64,000 nt of DNA from assembly GCA_024701455.1 (NCBI GenBank), contig JABXYP010000001.1, positions 3,786,001 to 3,850,000 of the forward strand. Direction: 5' to 3'. The DNA is from Bacillus sp. A301a_S52 (GTDB lineage: Bacteria; Bacillota; Bacilli; Bacillales; Salisediminibacteriaceae). Every line of letters begins with the position of its first letter. Within the stretch, counting starts at the first letter, position 1. Positions 1 to 8,918 of the stretch are shown piece after piece. The notes beneath the pieces were generated by a model. That model did not search any database, was not told the origin of the DNA, and saw nothing but the letters and a program-made list of their open reading frames with translations. Position numbers and translations under genes: made by a program.

Positions 1-463
1 GGCTCTTCTTTTTCATACTCTCCAGTTGAGCTAGAATAGCCTGAGACTCAATCCCATTTCGCACCATTTTTGCCGCAGCTAATACAAACAAACCTTGTAC
101 CATACAACTGACTTCCGAATCGAACACATGCACGTTGACATTATCAATCATATTTCCCGCCGCAACAGCTGTCTGGTAAGTGCCGCTAATACCACTTGAC
201 AGTGTAATGACGATTATCTCATCATGATCTTGCCCAAGCTGATAAAACGTTTCTTCAAAAAGACCAATAGAAGGCTGTGATGTCGTTGGTAATTCATCAA
301 CTTTCCTCATTTTTTCATAAAATGTTTCCGCCGTTAAATCATCTTCTTTAAAGACCGTTTCTCCAAAGATAACGTTAAGAGGAACCACTGTAATATCGTA
401 TTGTTTACGCAAATCCTGCGGGATATATGCCGTACTGTCCGTTACTATTGCAATATCACTCAT
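1..463 (-). CDS. degV: DegV family fatty-acid-binding protein (3' part outside window)
   Basis: The reading frame opens with ATG at 463 and runs off the left edge, giving about 154 residues that begin MSDIAIVTDSTAYIP. The IVTDSTA start, the TTSQPS segment near residue 60 and the LSSGISGTY segment near residue 90 are hallmarks of DegV proteins, which bind one fatty acid and are now known to act as fatty-acid-binding subunits (FakB-like) for a fatty acid kinase. A purine-rich GAAGGAAGAAG stretch lies just upstream as ribosome binding site. It follows degU on the same strand, the order also found in Bacillus subtilis (degS-degU-yviA). Family is certain; the fatty-acid role is family knowledge, not visible here. 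Confidence 0.93.
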   Translation of the reverse strand, partial: MSDIAIVTDSTAYIPQDLRKQYDITVVPLNVIFGETVFKEDDLTAETFYEKMRKVDELPTTSQPSIGLFEETFYQLGQDHDEIIVITLSSGISGTYQTAVAAGNMIDNVNVHVFDSEVSCMVQGLFVLAAAKMVRNGIESQAILAQLESMKKKS

Positions 464-574
464 AAAGATTCTCACTTCTTCCTTCTTTATTTGCATTATG
501 AGAATCCGCTTTTTCTTTTCTCATAACTTCGGTTATCCTAATAATATCAAGTGATAACTAGGCATGTCCACACA

Positions 575-607
575 AACATGCACCTGTCGTAAATACAGGT
601 GCATGTT
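575..607. terminator. Intercistronic hairpin between degU and degV
   Basis: A perfect 13-bp inverted repeat, AACATGCACCTGT with a 7-base loop, stands between the degU stop and degV. Neither side carries a good T-run, so it may be a weak terminator or an mRNA processing or stabilising structure that separates degV expression from degSU. Confidence 0.55.
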
Positions 608-629
608 CACTTTATTAAGACATAAAAGT

Positions 630-1328
630 TTAATTAACTTTTACCCATCCATTTTTAATCGCTTCAACGACCGCTTGTGTTCTATCATTCATGTTCATTT
701 TTTGTAGAATGTTACTCACATGGTTTTTAACCGTTTTTTCACTAATATACAAAGCTTCCCCTATAGCTCGGTTACTTTTTCCATCTGTCATAAGCTGTAA
801 AACTTCGCACTCACGACGTGTCAGAAGATGCAGAGGTCTACGGTATTCAACTTCTCTGAAGCCAATTTCTGTTTCAGTTCCATTATCAGATGCCAAACGT
901 CTATATTCATTAATTAAATTATGGGTCACTTTAGGGTGAATATAAGCGCCACCATCCCCAACAACTTTCACTGCTTCAATGAGCGCTTCCGTATCCATTT
1001 CTTTAAGAAGATAGCCAGATGCTCCAGTCTTTAAGACATGTGTTACATACGTTTCGTCGTCATGAATAGAAAGGATAAGAACTTTAACATCAGGGAAAGT
1101 TTCTACAAGATTTTTAGTTGCTTCCATACCATTGACATTCGGCATGTTAATATCCATTAAGACAACATCTGGTCGAGTTTGTCTTACGAGATTTATAACG
1201 TCTTCTCCGTCGTTACCTTCTGCTGCAACCTCAAAATTAGGCTCCATGCTTAAGATACGTTTAACCCCTTCACGGAATAATTGATGGTCGTCGATAAGTA
1301 CTATGCGTAGTTGATTTTCTCTTTCCAT
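630..1328 (-). CDS. degU: Response regulator DegU
   Basis: A 232-residue NarL/LuxR-type response regulator. The receiver domain (about residues 7-125) has the acidic pair in LIDDH, the phosphoacceptor Asp59 in VLMDINMP and the Lys of LLKEMD. The C-terminal LuxR helix-turn-helix (about 165-230) contains [12 protein letters not shown] and [13 protein letters not shown]. In Bacillus DegU, phosphorylated by DegS, controls degradative enzymes, competence, motility and multicellular behaviour. It lies 131 bp after degS on the same strand, so it may be both co-transcribed and separately initiated. Targets in this window could include bacillopeptidase F, but no DegU box was identified. Length and order match the B. 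subtilis protein (229 residues). Confidence 0.97.
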   Translation of the reverse strand: MERENQLRIVLIDDHQLFREGVKRILSMEPNFEVAAEGNDGEDVINLVRQTRPDVVLMDINMPNVNGMEATKNLVETFPDVKVLILSIHDDETYVTHVLKTGASGYLLKEMDTEALIEAVKVVGDGGAYIHPKVTHNLINEYRRLASDNGTETEIGFREVEYRRPLHLLTRRECEVLQLMTDGKSNRAIGEALYISEKTVKNHVSNILQKMNMNDRTQAVVEAIKNGWVKVN

Positions 1329-1459
1329 TTCGTTCTCCTCCTGTTTTGATGATATTTATACGAATTCAGTTATGTTTTTTCTCCTATTAAAAAGGATCGT
1401 CTAATGGGTCTAATTTGTATATCGGACAAAGATCGTCTTTTTTTAGGTCTTATTGACTA

Positions 1460-2614
1460 TTACACTTCGGCAACTTGGTTGTTAGCCGGTGGTTTAACCG
1501 GTACTTGCACCATAATAAGCGTCCCTTTTCCTGGTTTAGAGTCAATACTCAAACGCCCATCTAGCATATTAATTCGTTCTTTCATACCAACGAGTCCAAA
1601 GCTACCTTCTTTTTTTACGCTAGGGTCAAACCCTTTACCATCATCTTTAATAACTGCATTCACAATGTCTTTTTTCATTTCCATCTTCACGACTATTTCA
1701 GCGGCCTCGGCATGTTTACATGCATTCTGGACTGCTTCTTGTATAAAACGGAAAATCGCCACTTCCATTTCTGAAGGAAGACGCTGTTCTTTTCCTAACC
1801 TATGGAATGTAATAGACACACCTGTATGTTCTTCTATATTTCTCAAATACTTTGTTAATGTCGGCACAAGTCCAAGATCATCTAGTGTCATCGGTCGAAG
1901 GTCATAAATAATTCTACGAACCTCACTCAACGAGTTTTTAACCATTCGTCTCAGATCATGAATTTCAACTCTAGCTTTCTCTACTCCATCTTGATCAAGC
2001 ACCTTTTCAACGAGCTCAGATCTAAGCATCACGTTCGCCATCGTTTGAGCTGGTCCATCATGGATTTCACGAGAAATTTTCTTTCGTTCTTCTTCCTGTG
2101 CCTGAATGATTTTCAACCCGAATTGCTGCATTTCTTCAGCGTCAGCTATTATATCAGATACTTGCTGCAAGTCTCCGGTTAAATAATTGATCACTACATT
2201 AATTTGATTAATTAAGTGGTCGGCCCGCTCCATCGTTTCCCCAAGTTTCATAAGCCGACGCTCAATATGGTCTCTTCGATCACGTAATTGTTTTTCCTCT
2301 TGGTGTAAGAGGGCTAACTTCACTTGATAATCATTTGCTTGTTCATAAGCTTCACGAACCTCTTCGTCACTGTAACTGGCAAAATGCTTACTTACTTCTG
2401 CCAGCCTGTTTCTTGCAAATCGTGAATGAAGTTCTGTTTTCTCAGATTGTTCGATTAATTGCACGACTTTTTCTTGAATTTGTGATAATTCTTTTTTTAG
2501 TGTCTGATATTCATGACGGGATTCTTCTCCTATTTCAAATATTTCTACTTTACTGCTTCCGACCATATCCATCATTTTTTCTAAAATAACTTCTATTGAA
2601 CGAACGGAACTCAT
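1460..2614 (-). CDS. degS: Sensor histidine kinase DegS
   Basis: A 384-residue soluble kinase. The first 170 residues are a coiled-coil sensor region. The HisKA_3 dimerisation domain follows with EEERKKISREIHDGPAQ (phosphoacceptor His near residue 184), then an HATPase domain with the N-box EAVQNACKHA and the G-boxes DDGKGFD and GSFGLVGM. No membrane segment is seen, as in B. subtilis DegS. The frame is open up to a TTG at 2665, but ATG at 2614 has a strong GTGAGGG ribosome binding site and gives a length (384) nearly identical to B. subtilis DegS (385), so I chose it. It phosphorylates DegU, encoded immediately downstream. Confidence 0.96.
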   Translation of the reverse strand: MSSVRSIEVILEKMMDMVGSSKVEIFEIGEESRHEYQTLKKELSQIQEKVVQLIEQSEKTELHSRFARNRLAEVSKHFASYSDEEVREAYEQANDYQVKLALLHQEEKQLRDRRDHIERRLMKLGETMERADHLINQINVVINYLTGDLQQVSDIIADAEEMQQFGLKIIQAQEEERKKISREIHDGPAQTMANVMLRSELVEKVLDQDGVEKARVEIHDLRRMVKNSLSEVRRIIYDLRPMTLDDLGLVPTLTKYLRNIEEHTGVSITFHRLGKEQRLPSEMEVAIFRFIQEAVQNACKHAEAAEIVVKMEMKKDIVNAVIKDDGKGFDPSVKKEGSFGLVGMKERINMLDGRLSIDSKPGKGTLIMVQVPVKPPANNQVAEV

Positions 2615-3205
2615 CCAAACCCTCACTTTCTGTAAAGCAAATAGATCAATGTGAAAGGACGACAAATAATACCCATTTAATTTAGTGTATGTTTTCTAAT
2701 GATTGTCAGACCTTCCGGATCATGGATGACGACCCCGCTATATTTAATAAATCAGTCTTTTGGCTGATATTATGTTGCTTCACATATACTCGTGACCAAC
2801 TTTCGATTTATGGGGGTAATCCGACAAATGATACATTTTATAAATAAAATCAGTATGAAAAATTACGGTGGTCGTATACAATCTTATCATAATTAAGAGA
2901 ATAAACGGTGCCAAAGTTATTTTTTTGGTAAATAACACCTCGAAAAAAGGACCATTTTAACCCATTTCCTAATTGATAACAATTCTTTCTCTTTGAGAGA
3001 AAAATGATCTTAAGATATTCATAAAAGGCAATAACTTGACACGATTACTTATCCATCATACCCTAAATTAACGCATATTCCTCGTCTTTTTACAACTTTT
3101 CTATAATTTTTTACAATTAATAATGGTTATAATTACGTAGTATTAAACTGACTGTTTAATAAACTACTTTCTACTATTTTCGGCTAGAACAGGAGAGATT
3201 TATCC
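2615..3205. other. Intergenic region between divergent degS and yvyE
   Basis: An AT-rich stretch of nearly 600 bases with no convincing gene. It must carry the degS promoter (minus) and the yvyE promoter (plus). Several TATAAT-like hexamers occur on the plus strand near 3102 and 3128. No hairpin with a T-run and no copy of the dispersed repeat is seen. Confidence 0.6.
3089..3117 (+). promoter_or_regulatory. Putative sigma-A promoter of yvyE
   Basis: TTTACA at 3089-3094 and TACAAT at 3112-3117 are separated by 17 bases and lie about 90 bases before the yvyE start. Other TATAAT-like hexamers nearby (3128-3133) lack a matching -35, so the choice is tentative. Confidence 0.4.
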
Positions 3206-3838
3206 ATGCTTTCGACTTATTTTACTGTTAAAAATTTTGTAGAACATGAAATTGTCATCCAAAAGTCACGGTTTATTGCCCACGTACTTCGTGTTACTAC
3301 TGAAGAGGAAGCACAAGCCTTTATTGCCTCAATAAAAAAAGACCACTGGAATGCAACGCATAATTGCTCTTGTTATATGATTGGAGAGCATGACCTTATT
3401 CAGAAAGCCAATGATGACGGCGAGCCCTCTGGCACAGCAGGCGTGCCGATGCTAGATGTCTTAAAGAAACAGCGTTTAAAAGATACAGCAGTGGTCGTAA
3501 CGCGCTATTTCGGTGGAATAAAACTGGGCGCTGGGGGCCTCATTCGTGCATATAGTCAGGCAACAAGTGAGGGAATACGAGCAGCTGGGGTTGTTAAAAG
3601 ACATCTTATGACGATTTATAGAGTGACAGTTGACTATACGCTACTCGGGAAGCTGGAAAATGAAATAAGAGCTTCTTCTTACTTACTTCGTGATAGCGAG
3701 TATATGGAGCAAGTAACTCTTTGGATTTACGTAAGTGCAAAAGAAGAAGCTAATTTTGAAGCGTGGATGACTGATTTAACACATGGTAAAGCGCATATTG
3801 AACGCGAGGGCTGTGACTACATAGAAGAGGATGTATGA
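3206..3838 (+). CDS. yvyE: YigZ/IMPACT family protein YvyE
   Basis: A 210-residue protein of the YigZ/YvyE/UPF0029 family. The N-terminal Impact domain has HNCSCYMIG, NDDGEPSGTAG and VVVTRYFGGIKLGAGGL, the family signature; a small ferredoxin-like C-terminal domain follows (about residues 140-205). Family members bind nucleic acid or the ribosome region and some influence the Gcn2-type response in eukaryotes; the bacterial role is unsettled. AGGAGAG lies 9 bases before the ATG. It is divergent from degS, which matches its position in B. subtilis next to degSU. Confidence 0.93.
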   Translation: MLSTYFTVKNFVEHEIVIQKSRFIAHVLRVTTEEEAQAFIASIKKDHWNATHNCSCYMIGEHDLIQKANDDGEPSGTAGVPMLDVLKKQRLKDTAVVVTRYFGGIKLGAGGLIRAYSQATSEGIRAAGVVKRHLMTIYRVTVDYTLLGKLENEIRASSYLLRDSEYMEQVTLWIYVSAKEEANFEAWMTDLTHGKAHIEREGCDYIEEDV

Positions 3839-3877
3839 CCTCCATCCAAGGAGTGGAACATGAGTGTCCTGATACGT

Positions 3878-4813
3878 TTAGCCAGAAACTTGCTTCACTT
3901 TATATACAGGAATTTGTACTTCACAAGCCTCTTCTAAATAAACAGTTTGGACGCCAGCAGCTTGTAGATGCCTCTTTGCCATGGCAAGACATAAAATAAA
4001 TTCAGGGTCTCTCGTATAATTCAGGTGAAAAATTGGAAAAGATAAAATAAGCATCTTATTCCGTACTGTCGAAAATAAGGTAATACCATCAAACGACATC
4101 GACTCATAAAACATCTTTTCAAACAATGGAAATAACGCCATTGAGGCTTTGTTTAAGTCAGCTTGAATATAAATTGATTGGGGACTTGTTTCATAATGCA
4201 GCCATCCTTCCATTTCCGGACAGAGTTGACAAAAGCGTGTCATTAAACCTTCTAAAAACTGCTTCATACTCATGACTTCTACGGCTGTCTCTCCCTTGGT
4301 TCTATAAAAATCACTGTACAGTTGCAAGTAGGCTTTTCCACGATGGATTTCCTTTAATAAATACGTCAGCCATGGATGATCTGCTAAGTGTGTTTCCGTT
4401 GATAGTTTTTGAAGCATGACGGCAATGGGCGTAAAGATATTTAAAATCTGATGGGAATACCGTCTGTTTGTCAGTCTAGCCAGTTCTTTAAATATTGTTA
4501 TCTCTCTAGGAGATTTACCACCGCTTGTGATTTTCGAAGAACTTATTTTCTTCACATAAATTACGTAGGCGTCATCGTTGTTGATCCATGCCTCCTTGAT
4601 AGCTATTTTCCATCCACGAGGCATATGAATGTCCATCTCCGGAATCGCCTCCTCACTGATCGCTTTCTTTTTTAACATTTGATCCATCACATGAAAAATA
4701 TGCAGTGGAAAGCTTTTATCACCGGGGAAATCTATCCATATACATTCTAATAAGCGATCATGCACAGAAATAATAGATAAACCATCGCAAACGTTCATTA
4801 GCCGTTTTTCCAA
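3878..4813 (-). CDS. Unrecognised protein resembling a degenerate histidine kinase
   Basis: A 311-residue cytoplasmic protein without a clear family match. The middle has NRRYSHQILNIFTPIAVML (near residue 120), which looks like the helix around the phosphoacceptor His of a histidine kinase. The C-terminal third, with DPEFILCLAMAKRHLQAAG, could be a worn ATPase domain, but N and G boxes are missing. I chose the TTG at 4813 because GGAGGG sits 7 bases before it; a GTG at 4882 would add 23 residues without a ribosome binding site. It converges on yvyE and is divergent from the Xre gene, sharing a 149-bp promoter region. It could be a pseudokinase or an orphan protein; the reading is inference. 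Confidence 0.6.
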   Translation of the reverse strand: MEKRLMNVCDGLSIISVHDRLLECIWIDFPGDKSFPLHIFHVMDQMLKKKAISEEAIPEMDIHMPRGWKIAIKEAWINNDDAYVIYVKKISSSKITSGGKSPREITIFKELARLTNRRYSHQILNIFTPIAVMLQKLSTETHLADHPWLTYLLKEIHRGKAYLQLYSDFYRTKGETAVEVMSMKQFLEGLMTRFCQLCPEMEGWLHYETSPQSIYIQADLNKASMALFPLFEKMFYESMSFDGITLFSTVRNKMLILSFPIFHLNYTRDPEFILCLAMAKRHLQAAGVQTVYLEEACEVQIPVYKVKQVSG

Positions 4814-4962
4814 ATGCACTCCCTCCAATATACAGACAGGTATGATAAGACACATGATACAATTTATTCCATTATAAAACACATTACGAGGATTAACAAC
4901 ACAAATTGTAATATTTTATTTTGAAATTTTTTAAGAGTGATACATTGAAATTGGTGATGACG

Positions 4963-5298
4963 ATGAGTTCATTTGGTAAACAACTAAAAAGGCTTAGACT
5001 ACAGCATGAATTAAAGCAGGAAGACTTAGCAGCTAAACTGAATATTAGTAAAAGTGCTGTCAGTATGTATGAACGTGATGAGCGTGAACCTTCCTTTCAA
5101 CTTGTAAAGGAGCTGGCTCAATTTTTTGATGTGTCCACCGATGATCTACTTGGCCATCACGACTCAAAGCAAGAACATGAAAAAACTGTCTTATCGTTAG
5201 AACAATTAAGTGATGATGAAGTTGAATATTTGAAGGAGTCTTTAGAAATTTATCGTAAAATGAAGCGCAACGACTGGAAGAGACATACAAATAAATAA
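4963..5298 (+). CDS. Xre family helix-turn-helix regulator
   Basis: A 111-residue regulator. Residues 1-65 form a Cro/CI-type helix-turn-helix with LKQEDLAAKLNISKSAVSMYE and the DVSTDDLLG ending typical of SinR/Xre proteins. The acidic tail (LSDDEVEYLKESLEIYRKMK) probably dimerises or binds a partner. Several in-frame starts exist (TTG 4921, TTG 4945, ATG 4957, ATG 4963); TTGGTGA just before the two ATGs supports one of them, and the exact choice is uncertain. It is divergent from the kinase-like gene and may control it. No phage genes lie nearby, so a resident housekeeping regulator is more likely than a prophage repressor. Confidence 0.85.
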   Translation: MSSFGKQLKRLRLQHELKQEDLAAKLNISKSAVSMYERDEREPSFQLVKELAQFFDVSTDDLLGHHDSKQEHEKTVLSLEQLSDDEVEYLKESLEIYRKMKRNDWKRHTNK

Positions 5299-5324
5299 GT
5301 CTTTTCACCTTCGTTTTTTAACTA

Positions 5325-5362
5325 AAAAAGCTGTCTAGATGACCATTTATCTAGGCAGCTTT
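5325..5362. terminator. Bidirectional terminator between xre-like and comEA-like genes
   Basis: The arms AAAAAGCTGTCTAGAT and ATCTAGGCAGCTTTTA enclose an 8-base loop. The plus strand ends in TTTTA and the minus strand in a run of six T, so it can serve both converging genes. Confidence 0.85.
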
Positions 5363-5523
5363 TATATTTCTGGAGTCATTATTTAAATCTCACAACTAAT
5401 TCTAGTTTACTAAAGGGAATAAAGGACCAAAACCAATGACCTATTCCATTTTGTTAAAATACATTCTCATACAGGTTACTGTGACAAACTACGAGATCCC
5501 TGAAACACTTCACAACTAAACCC

Positions 5524-5904
5524 TTATGTAACGGTGATATATGGCTTAATAGTTGCAAGTTTTTTGTCACCGATACCAGTAACTTGGAGTAAATCTTCTA
5601 TTCGGCTATAATCGCCAATATTTGTACGAACATGCACAATTTTCTTAGATAAATCACTTCCGATACCAGGAATGTCTAGAAGTTCTTCCTCTGAAGCTTC
5701 ATTTATATTAAGTGTCTGCCTATCCGCTTCGTCCTCTTCCGTCTTTTGCTCCCTATTATAAGCTATTTTCATAGGCGTTGTTTCTCCGTCAGTTTTCCTC
5801 TGTCCATTCTTTGAGACCTGCTGTCGTTTAACAGTCATAAAAGGTAAAATAATTTTTTTGATGATAACCAAAGCCATTACCAATGTCAAAATTTTCTTCA
5901 CCAT
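5524..5904 (-). CDS. ComEA-like helix-hairpin-helix protein, short form
   Basis: A 126-residue protein with an N-terminal membrane segment (about 3-23), a charged linker and a C-terminal double helix-hairpin-helix domain (about 66-124) containing LNINEASEEELLDIPGIG and LLQVTGIGDKKLATIKPYI. This is the DNA-binding module of the competence receptor ComEA, but the SLBB/Soluble-ligand-binding domain between anchor and DNA-binding region in B. subtilis ComEA (205 residues) is absent and there is no comEB or comEC next to it. It may bind DNA at the cell surface, but need not be the transformation receptor. GGAGGGG precedes the ATG by 5 bases. Confidence 0.8.
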   Translation of the reverse strand: MVKKILTLVMALVIIKKIILPFMTVKRQQVSKNGQRKTDGETTPMKIAYNREQKTEEDEADRQTLNINEASEEELLDIPGIGSDLSKKIVHVRTNIGDYSRIEDLLQVTGIGDKKLATIKPYITVT

Positions 5905-6031
5905 TCAAGCCCCTCCGCTCTTATATCATTTCATCCTATTATAGCAGTGTCATCCACGGTTGTCTTTCAAGAGCAAATACTGATCTATTAAATTATGAAA
6001 AAGTTAAATTTTAAATCTATAACGTCTTTTT

Positions 6032-6928
6032 TTAACCTAGTAGCGACAGGATCAGTGTCAGCGTTCCTATACTTAGTAATGTGGTTATTAATGTGATACT
6101 TGAAACTAACTTCGGTTCAGCTTCAAACTCCACAGCATACATGACGATGGTTGCCGCTGATGGCATGGCAGCGGAAATAATTAATACATTTGCAAGTAGC
6201 GGATCTAACGGTAAAAGTAATGTTATTCCCCATGCGATCAAAGGGGAGACAATAAGCCTTACCACACTGCCATAAGCGACTTTCCCCCAGTCAAATGTGG
6301 TCCATTCTATTTTTGCAAGTTGCATGCCCAAAATTAACATGACTGTCGGGATAGCTGCTTGTGAGATAAGATCGACCGGTTGCATAAGAGTATTCGGGAT
6401 GTTAAGGCCGACGACTTTCAAAAATAGAGCAACAAGTACTGCGTAAGTGACCGGCATGGCAAGGAGAACCTTTAACGCTGTTCTAACACCTGATACTCCT
6501 CTAGCCGCGTAGTAAACACCGAAAAAATTCATAACGACAGCCTGAAGAACCATGAAGGACACAGCAAAAGCAAATCCTTCCTGACCGTATGCAAATAATA
6601 TAATTGGAGCACCATAATTTCCCGAATTCATAAAAGCTGTAGATAAGATTAGTCCATCACTTGTGCTTGAAGGGTATTTCATACGCCAACAGTAAATTTT
6701 ATTGATAATGATTAGAGTGAATAATAGAATTAACGCAAACATGACCATATAAATATATTGCATATTCATGTCAGCCTCATAAAACGTTCTAAATACTAAA
6801 GCTGGTGTTAATATATAGATGGCCACTGTAGAGACCGGCTTTATATCAAATTTTCGCCATTTTTGCACGATGTATCCTACTAAAAACACAAGTAAAACGG
6901 GTAATACAACTGAAATAAAAATTGACAT
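6032..6928 (-). CDS. AEC family transporter (auxin efflux carrier/malate permease type)
   Basis: A 298-residue membrane protein with about ten hydrophobic segments and the central break between two five-helix halves that is typical of the AEC family. Conserved pieces include the N-terminal VLPVLLVFLVGY, the NSGNYGAPI motif in helix 4 and LPLDPLLANVLIISAAMPSA near the end. Bacterial members export or take up organic acids; the substrate cannot be told from sequence. The open frame extends to ATG 6982 without ribosome binding site. ATG 6928, preceded by AGGAAG, places the first membrane helix at the N-terminus as in relatives. No functional partner is adjacent. Confidence 0.85.
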   Translation of the reverse strand: MSIFISVVLPVLLVFLVGYIVQKWRKFDIKPVSTVAIYILTPALVFRTFYEADMNMQYIYMVMFALILLFTLIIINKIYCWRMKYPSSTSDGLILSTAFMNSGNYGAPIILFAYGQEGFAFAVSFMVLQAVVMNFFGVYYAARGVSGVRTALKVLLAMPVTYAVLVALFLKVVGLNIPNTLMQPVDLISQAAIPTVMLILGMQLAKIEWTTFDWGKVAYGSVVRLIVSPLIAWGITLLLPLDPLLANVLIISAAMPSAATIVMYAVEFEAEPKLVSSITLITTLLSIGTLTLILSLLG

Positions 6929-7133
6929 GTTATCGCTTCTTCCTACTATGATATCCTTCAAAAGGTGATGCTCGTTCTGCATGGGATGAAAAATTAATCT
7001 CTTAAACTCTTTTATCTATCGTAACATATGAATTCAAGGACCTGCTTAAAACTCAAATCAAAAGAGCTATCTTTACAAAGATGCCCTTTTCACTCTCATT
7101 TCTATATTCAATTAAACGAGCCCATTTCATCAT

Positions 7134-7287
7134 ATAACGAGCCTTCAATCAGTGGGTATTTTACTCTTCTCCACTGATTGGTAGTTGAGTTAATCAGGAC
7201 ATTAGCGGCGTTAGCTCCCGACTTAATAGCTTTAACTCTCCTCTCTATTTCAAGCTGGCAGTTTTACGGACGCTTATTTGTGATAAA
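7134..7287 (+). repeat. 153-bp two-hairpin repeat, copy 1 (tandem array A)
   Basis: Full-length copy. Hairpin A pairs CAATCAGTGG with CCACTGATTG; hairpin B pairs the AGCG...CGTTA region with TTTTACGGACGCT; the end is GTGATAAA. It abuts copy 2 directly. Confidence 0.9.
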
Positions 7288-7440
7288 ACGAACCTTCAAT
7301 CAGTGGGCGTTTTACTCTTCTCCCACTGATTGGTAGTTGAGTTAATCAGGACATTAGCGGCCGTTAGCTCCCGACTTAATAGCTTTAGCTCTCCTCTCTA
7401 TTTCGAGCTGGCAGTTTTACGGACGCTTATCTGTGATAAA
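7288..7440 (+). repeat. 153-bp two-hairpin repeat, copy 2 (tandem array A)
   Basis: Full-length copy with perfect hairpin A arms AATCAGTGGG/CCCACTGATT, the hairpin B arm AGCGGCCGTTAG, the pyrimidine tract CTCTCCTCTCT and the GGACGCTTATCTGTGATAAA end. It is nearly identical to copies 1 and 3. Confidence 0.92.
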
Positions 7441-7593
7441 ACGAACCTTCAATCAGTGGGCGTTTTACTCTTCTCCCACTGATTGGTAGTTGAGTTAATC
7501 AGGACATTAGCGGCCGTTAACTCCCGACTTAATAGCTTTAGCTCTCCTCTCTATTTCAAGCTGGCAGTTTTACGGACGCTTATCTGTGATAAA
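7441..7593 (+). repeat. 153-bp two-hairpin repeat, copy 3 (tandem array A)
   Basis: Full-length copy directly following copy 2, with the same 153-base period. It ends 85 bases from the stop codon of the secreted hypothetical gene. Confidence 0.92.
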
Positions 7594-7678
7594 AACTGTA
7601 CCTGTAAAACCGACTAATAGACTGATCTTCCCTATTAATGAAGCAATAAAACTCTTCATATCATGGGATATTAATCCT

Positions 7679-8371
7679 TCATCCAAACAGTTGACGAAAA
7701 AAATTAAGGACGTGTTGAAAGATTGAGCGTTCGTCTTTCACTTCGTTAGCTTCCGCTTCGTTCAAATGGTCATTTTCCGCGGATAAATTGCTCTCATTTA
7801 CTAGAAGATCTATCTCCTGACCTTCAACTACATGTATCATATCTTCATCAAACTCATCATAAATGAGTTGAGCCGTTTCATTCGTGTAAGGTAAAACACC
7901 TATTTCTACTTGATTACCTATGATATCAACACCTGTATGAAGAAGGGATATCCCTTTTTCTTCAAACCACGTCCATGCCGCATCAATTTCTGCCTGCTTC
8001 TCACTTAACGCCTGTTCAGTATAATCGACGTTTCTAAATATAATGTCAGTCGGTTCTTTTACTAATTGCTCCATCTCTTCTTTATGTGCTTTATCAATAG
8101 GGTTAATGAAAGAAAAGACGAGCATACCAAGCTCATTGTCAGTTCTATCTATATGCATACTTGCAAATGAGTCACTTAAATGATCATTAATATACGCTAA
8201 CACGATTTCAGTTGATTCAGTATGATTAAGATCGACACCCTCTTTTTCCCATTCAATCACGTTGTCTGTAAAATCATCTGCGTGAGCTACTTGTAAGCCG
8301 CTAACAACTAAGATGAGTAGCGTGCACACGATCACACTCATTAAGCTCACATTAATGACGAAGAATTTCAT
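7679..8371 (-). CDS. Secreted hypothetical protein flanked by repeat arrays
   Basis: A 230-residue protein of unknown function. Residues 1-31 form a signal peptide ending in QVAHA (type I cleavage likely), and the rest is strongly acidic. Two similar stretches, around IVLAYINDHLSDSFASMHID and around LLHTGVDIIGNQVEIGVLPY, may be two copies of a small alpha/beta fold (inference). No catalytic motif, lipobox or anchor is seen. GAGGTGG lies 7 bases before ATG. It is a single gene between tandem arrays of the 153-bp repeat (three copies after it, two before it), with no obvious operon partner. Confidence 0.75.
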   Translation of the reverse strand: MKFFVINVSLMSVIVCTLLILVVSGLQVAHADDFTDNVIEWEKEGVDLNHTESTEIVLAYINDHLSDSFASMHIDRTDNELGMLVFSFINPIDKAHKEEMEQLVKEPTDIIFRNVDYTEQALSEKQAEIDAAWTWFEEKGISLLHTGVDIIGNQVEIGVLPYTNETAQLIYDEFDEDMIHVVEGQEIDLLVNESNLSAENDHLNEAEANEVKDERSIFQHVLNFFRQLFG

Positions 8372-8468
8372 GTTTTTTCCACCTCACTTAGATATTATCT
8401 TTCAAACTTCACCTATTTAGACGGTAGTTAAGCTAAGTTGTTTCTATATAAATCAAAAATTATATAAA

Positions 8469-8621
8469 ACGAAACTTCAATCAGTGGGCGTTTTGCTCTT
8501 CTCCCACTGATTGGTAGTTGAGTCAATCAGGACATTAGCGGCCGTTAACTCCCGACTTAATAGCTTTAGCTCTCCTCTCTATTTCAAGCTGGCAGTTTTA
8601 CGGACGCTTATCTGTGATAAA
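8469..8621 (+). repeat. 153-bp two-hairpin repeat, copy 4 (tandem array B)
   Basis: Full-length copy upstream of the secreted hypothetical gene. Hairpin A, hairpin B and the terminal GTGATAAA are all intact. It differs from copies 2 and 3 by a few scattered bases. Confidence 0.92.
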
Positions 8622-8774
8622 ACGAAACTTCAATCAGTGGGCGTTTTACTCTTCTCCCACTGATTGGTAGTTGAGTTAATCAGGACATTAGCGGCCGTTA
8701 ACTCCCGACTTAATAGCTTTAACTCTCCTCTCTATTTCAAGCTGGCAGTTTTACGGACGCTTATCTGTGATAAA
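8622..8774 (+). repeat. 153-bp two-hairpin repeat, copy 5 (tandem array B)
   Basis: Full-length copy directly following copy 4 with an exact 153-base period. It lies downstream of the flotillin gene in transcription direction. Confidence 0.92.
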
Positions 8775-8918
8775 CTTATTGCGTCTTTCTTTGAGAGATA
8801 TTCCTTTGTTTTGTCAAGGTGATAATTATAGTTATGCTCAAATGAAAAAGCCTATAACGCTATAATAACGTAATAGGCTACACTAACAATATATACTTTA
8901 TCTCAAAGCAATTACCAA

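Noticed and set aside
7134-8774. CRISPR array from the regularly spaced 153-bp repeats
   Set aside because: The units are joined without variable spacers, are much longer than CRISPR repeats, occur scattered elsewhere and no cas genes are present.
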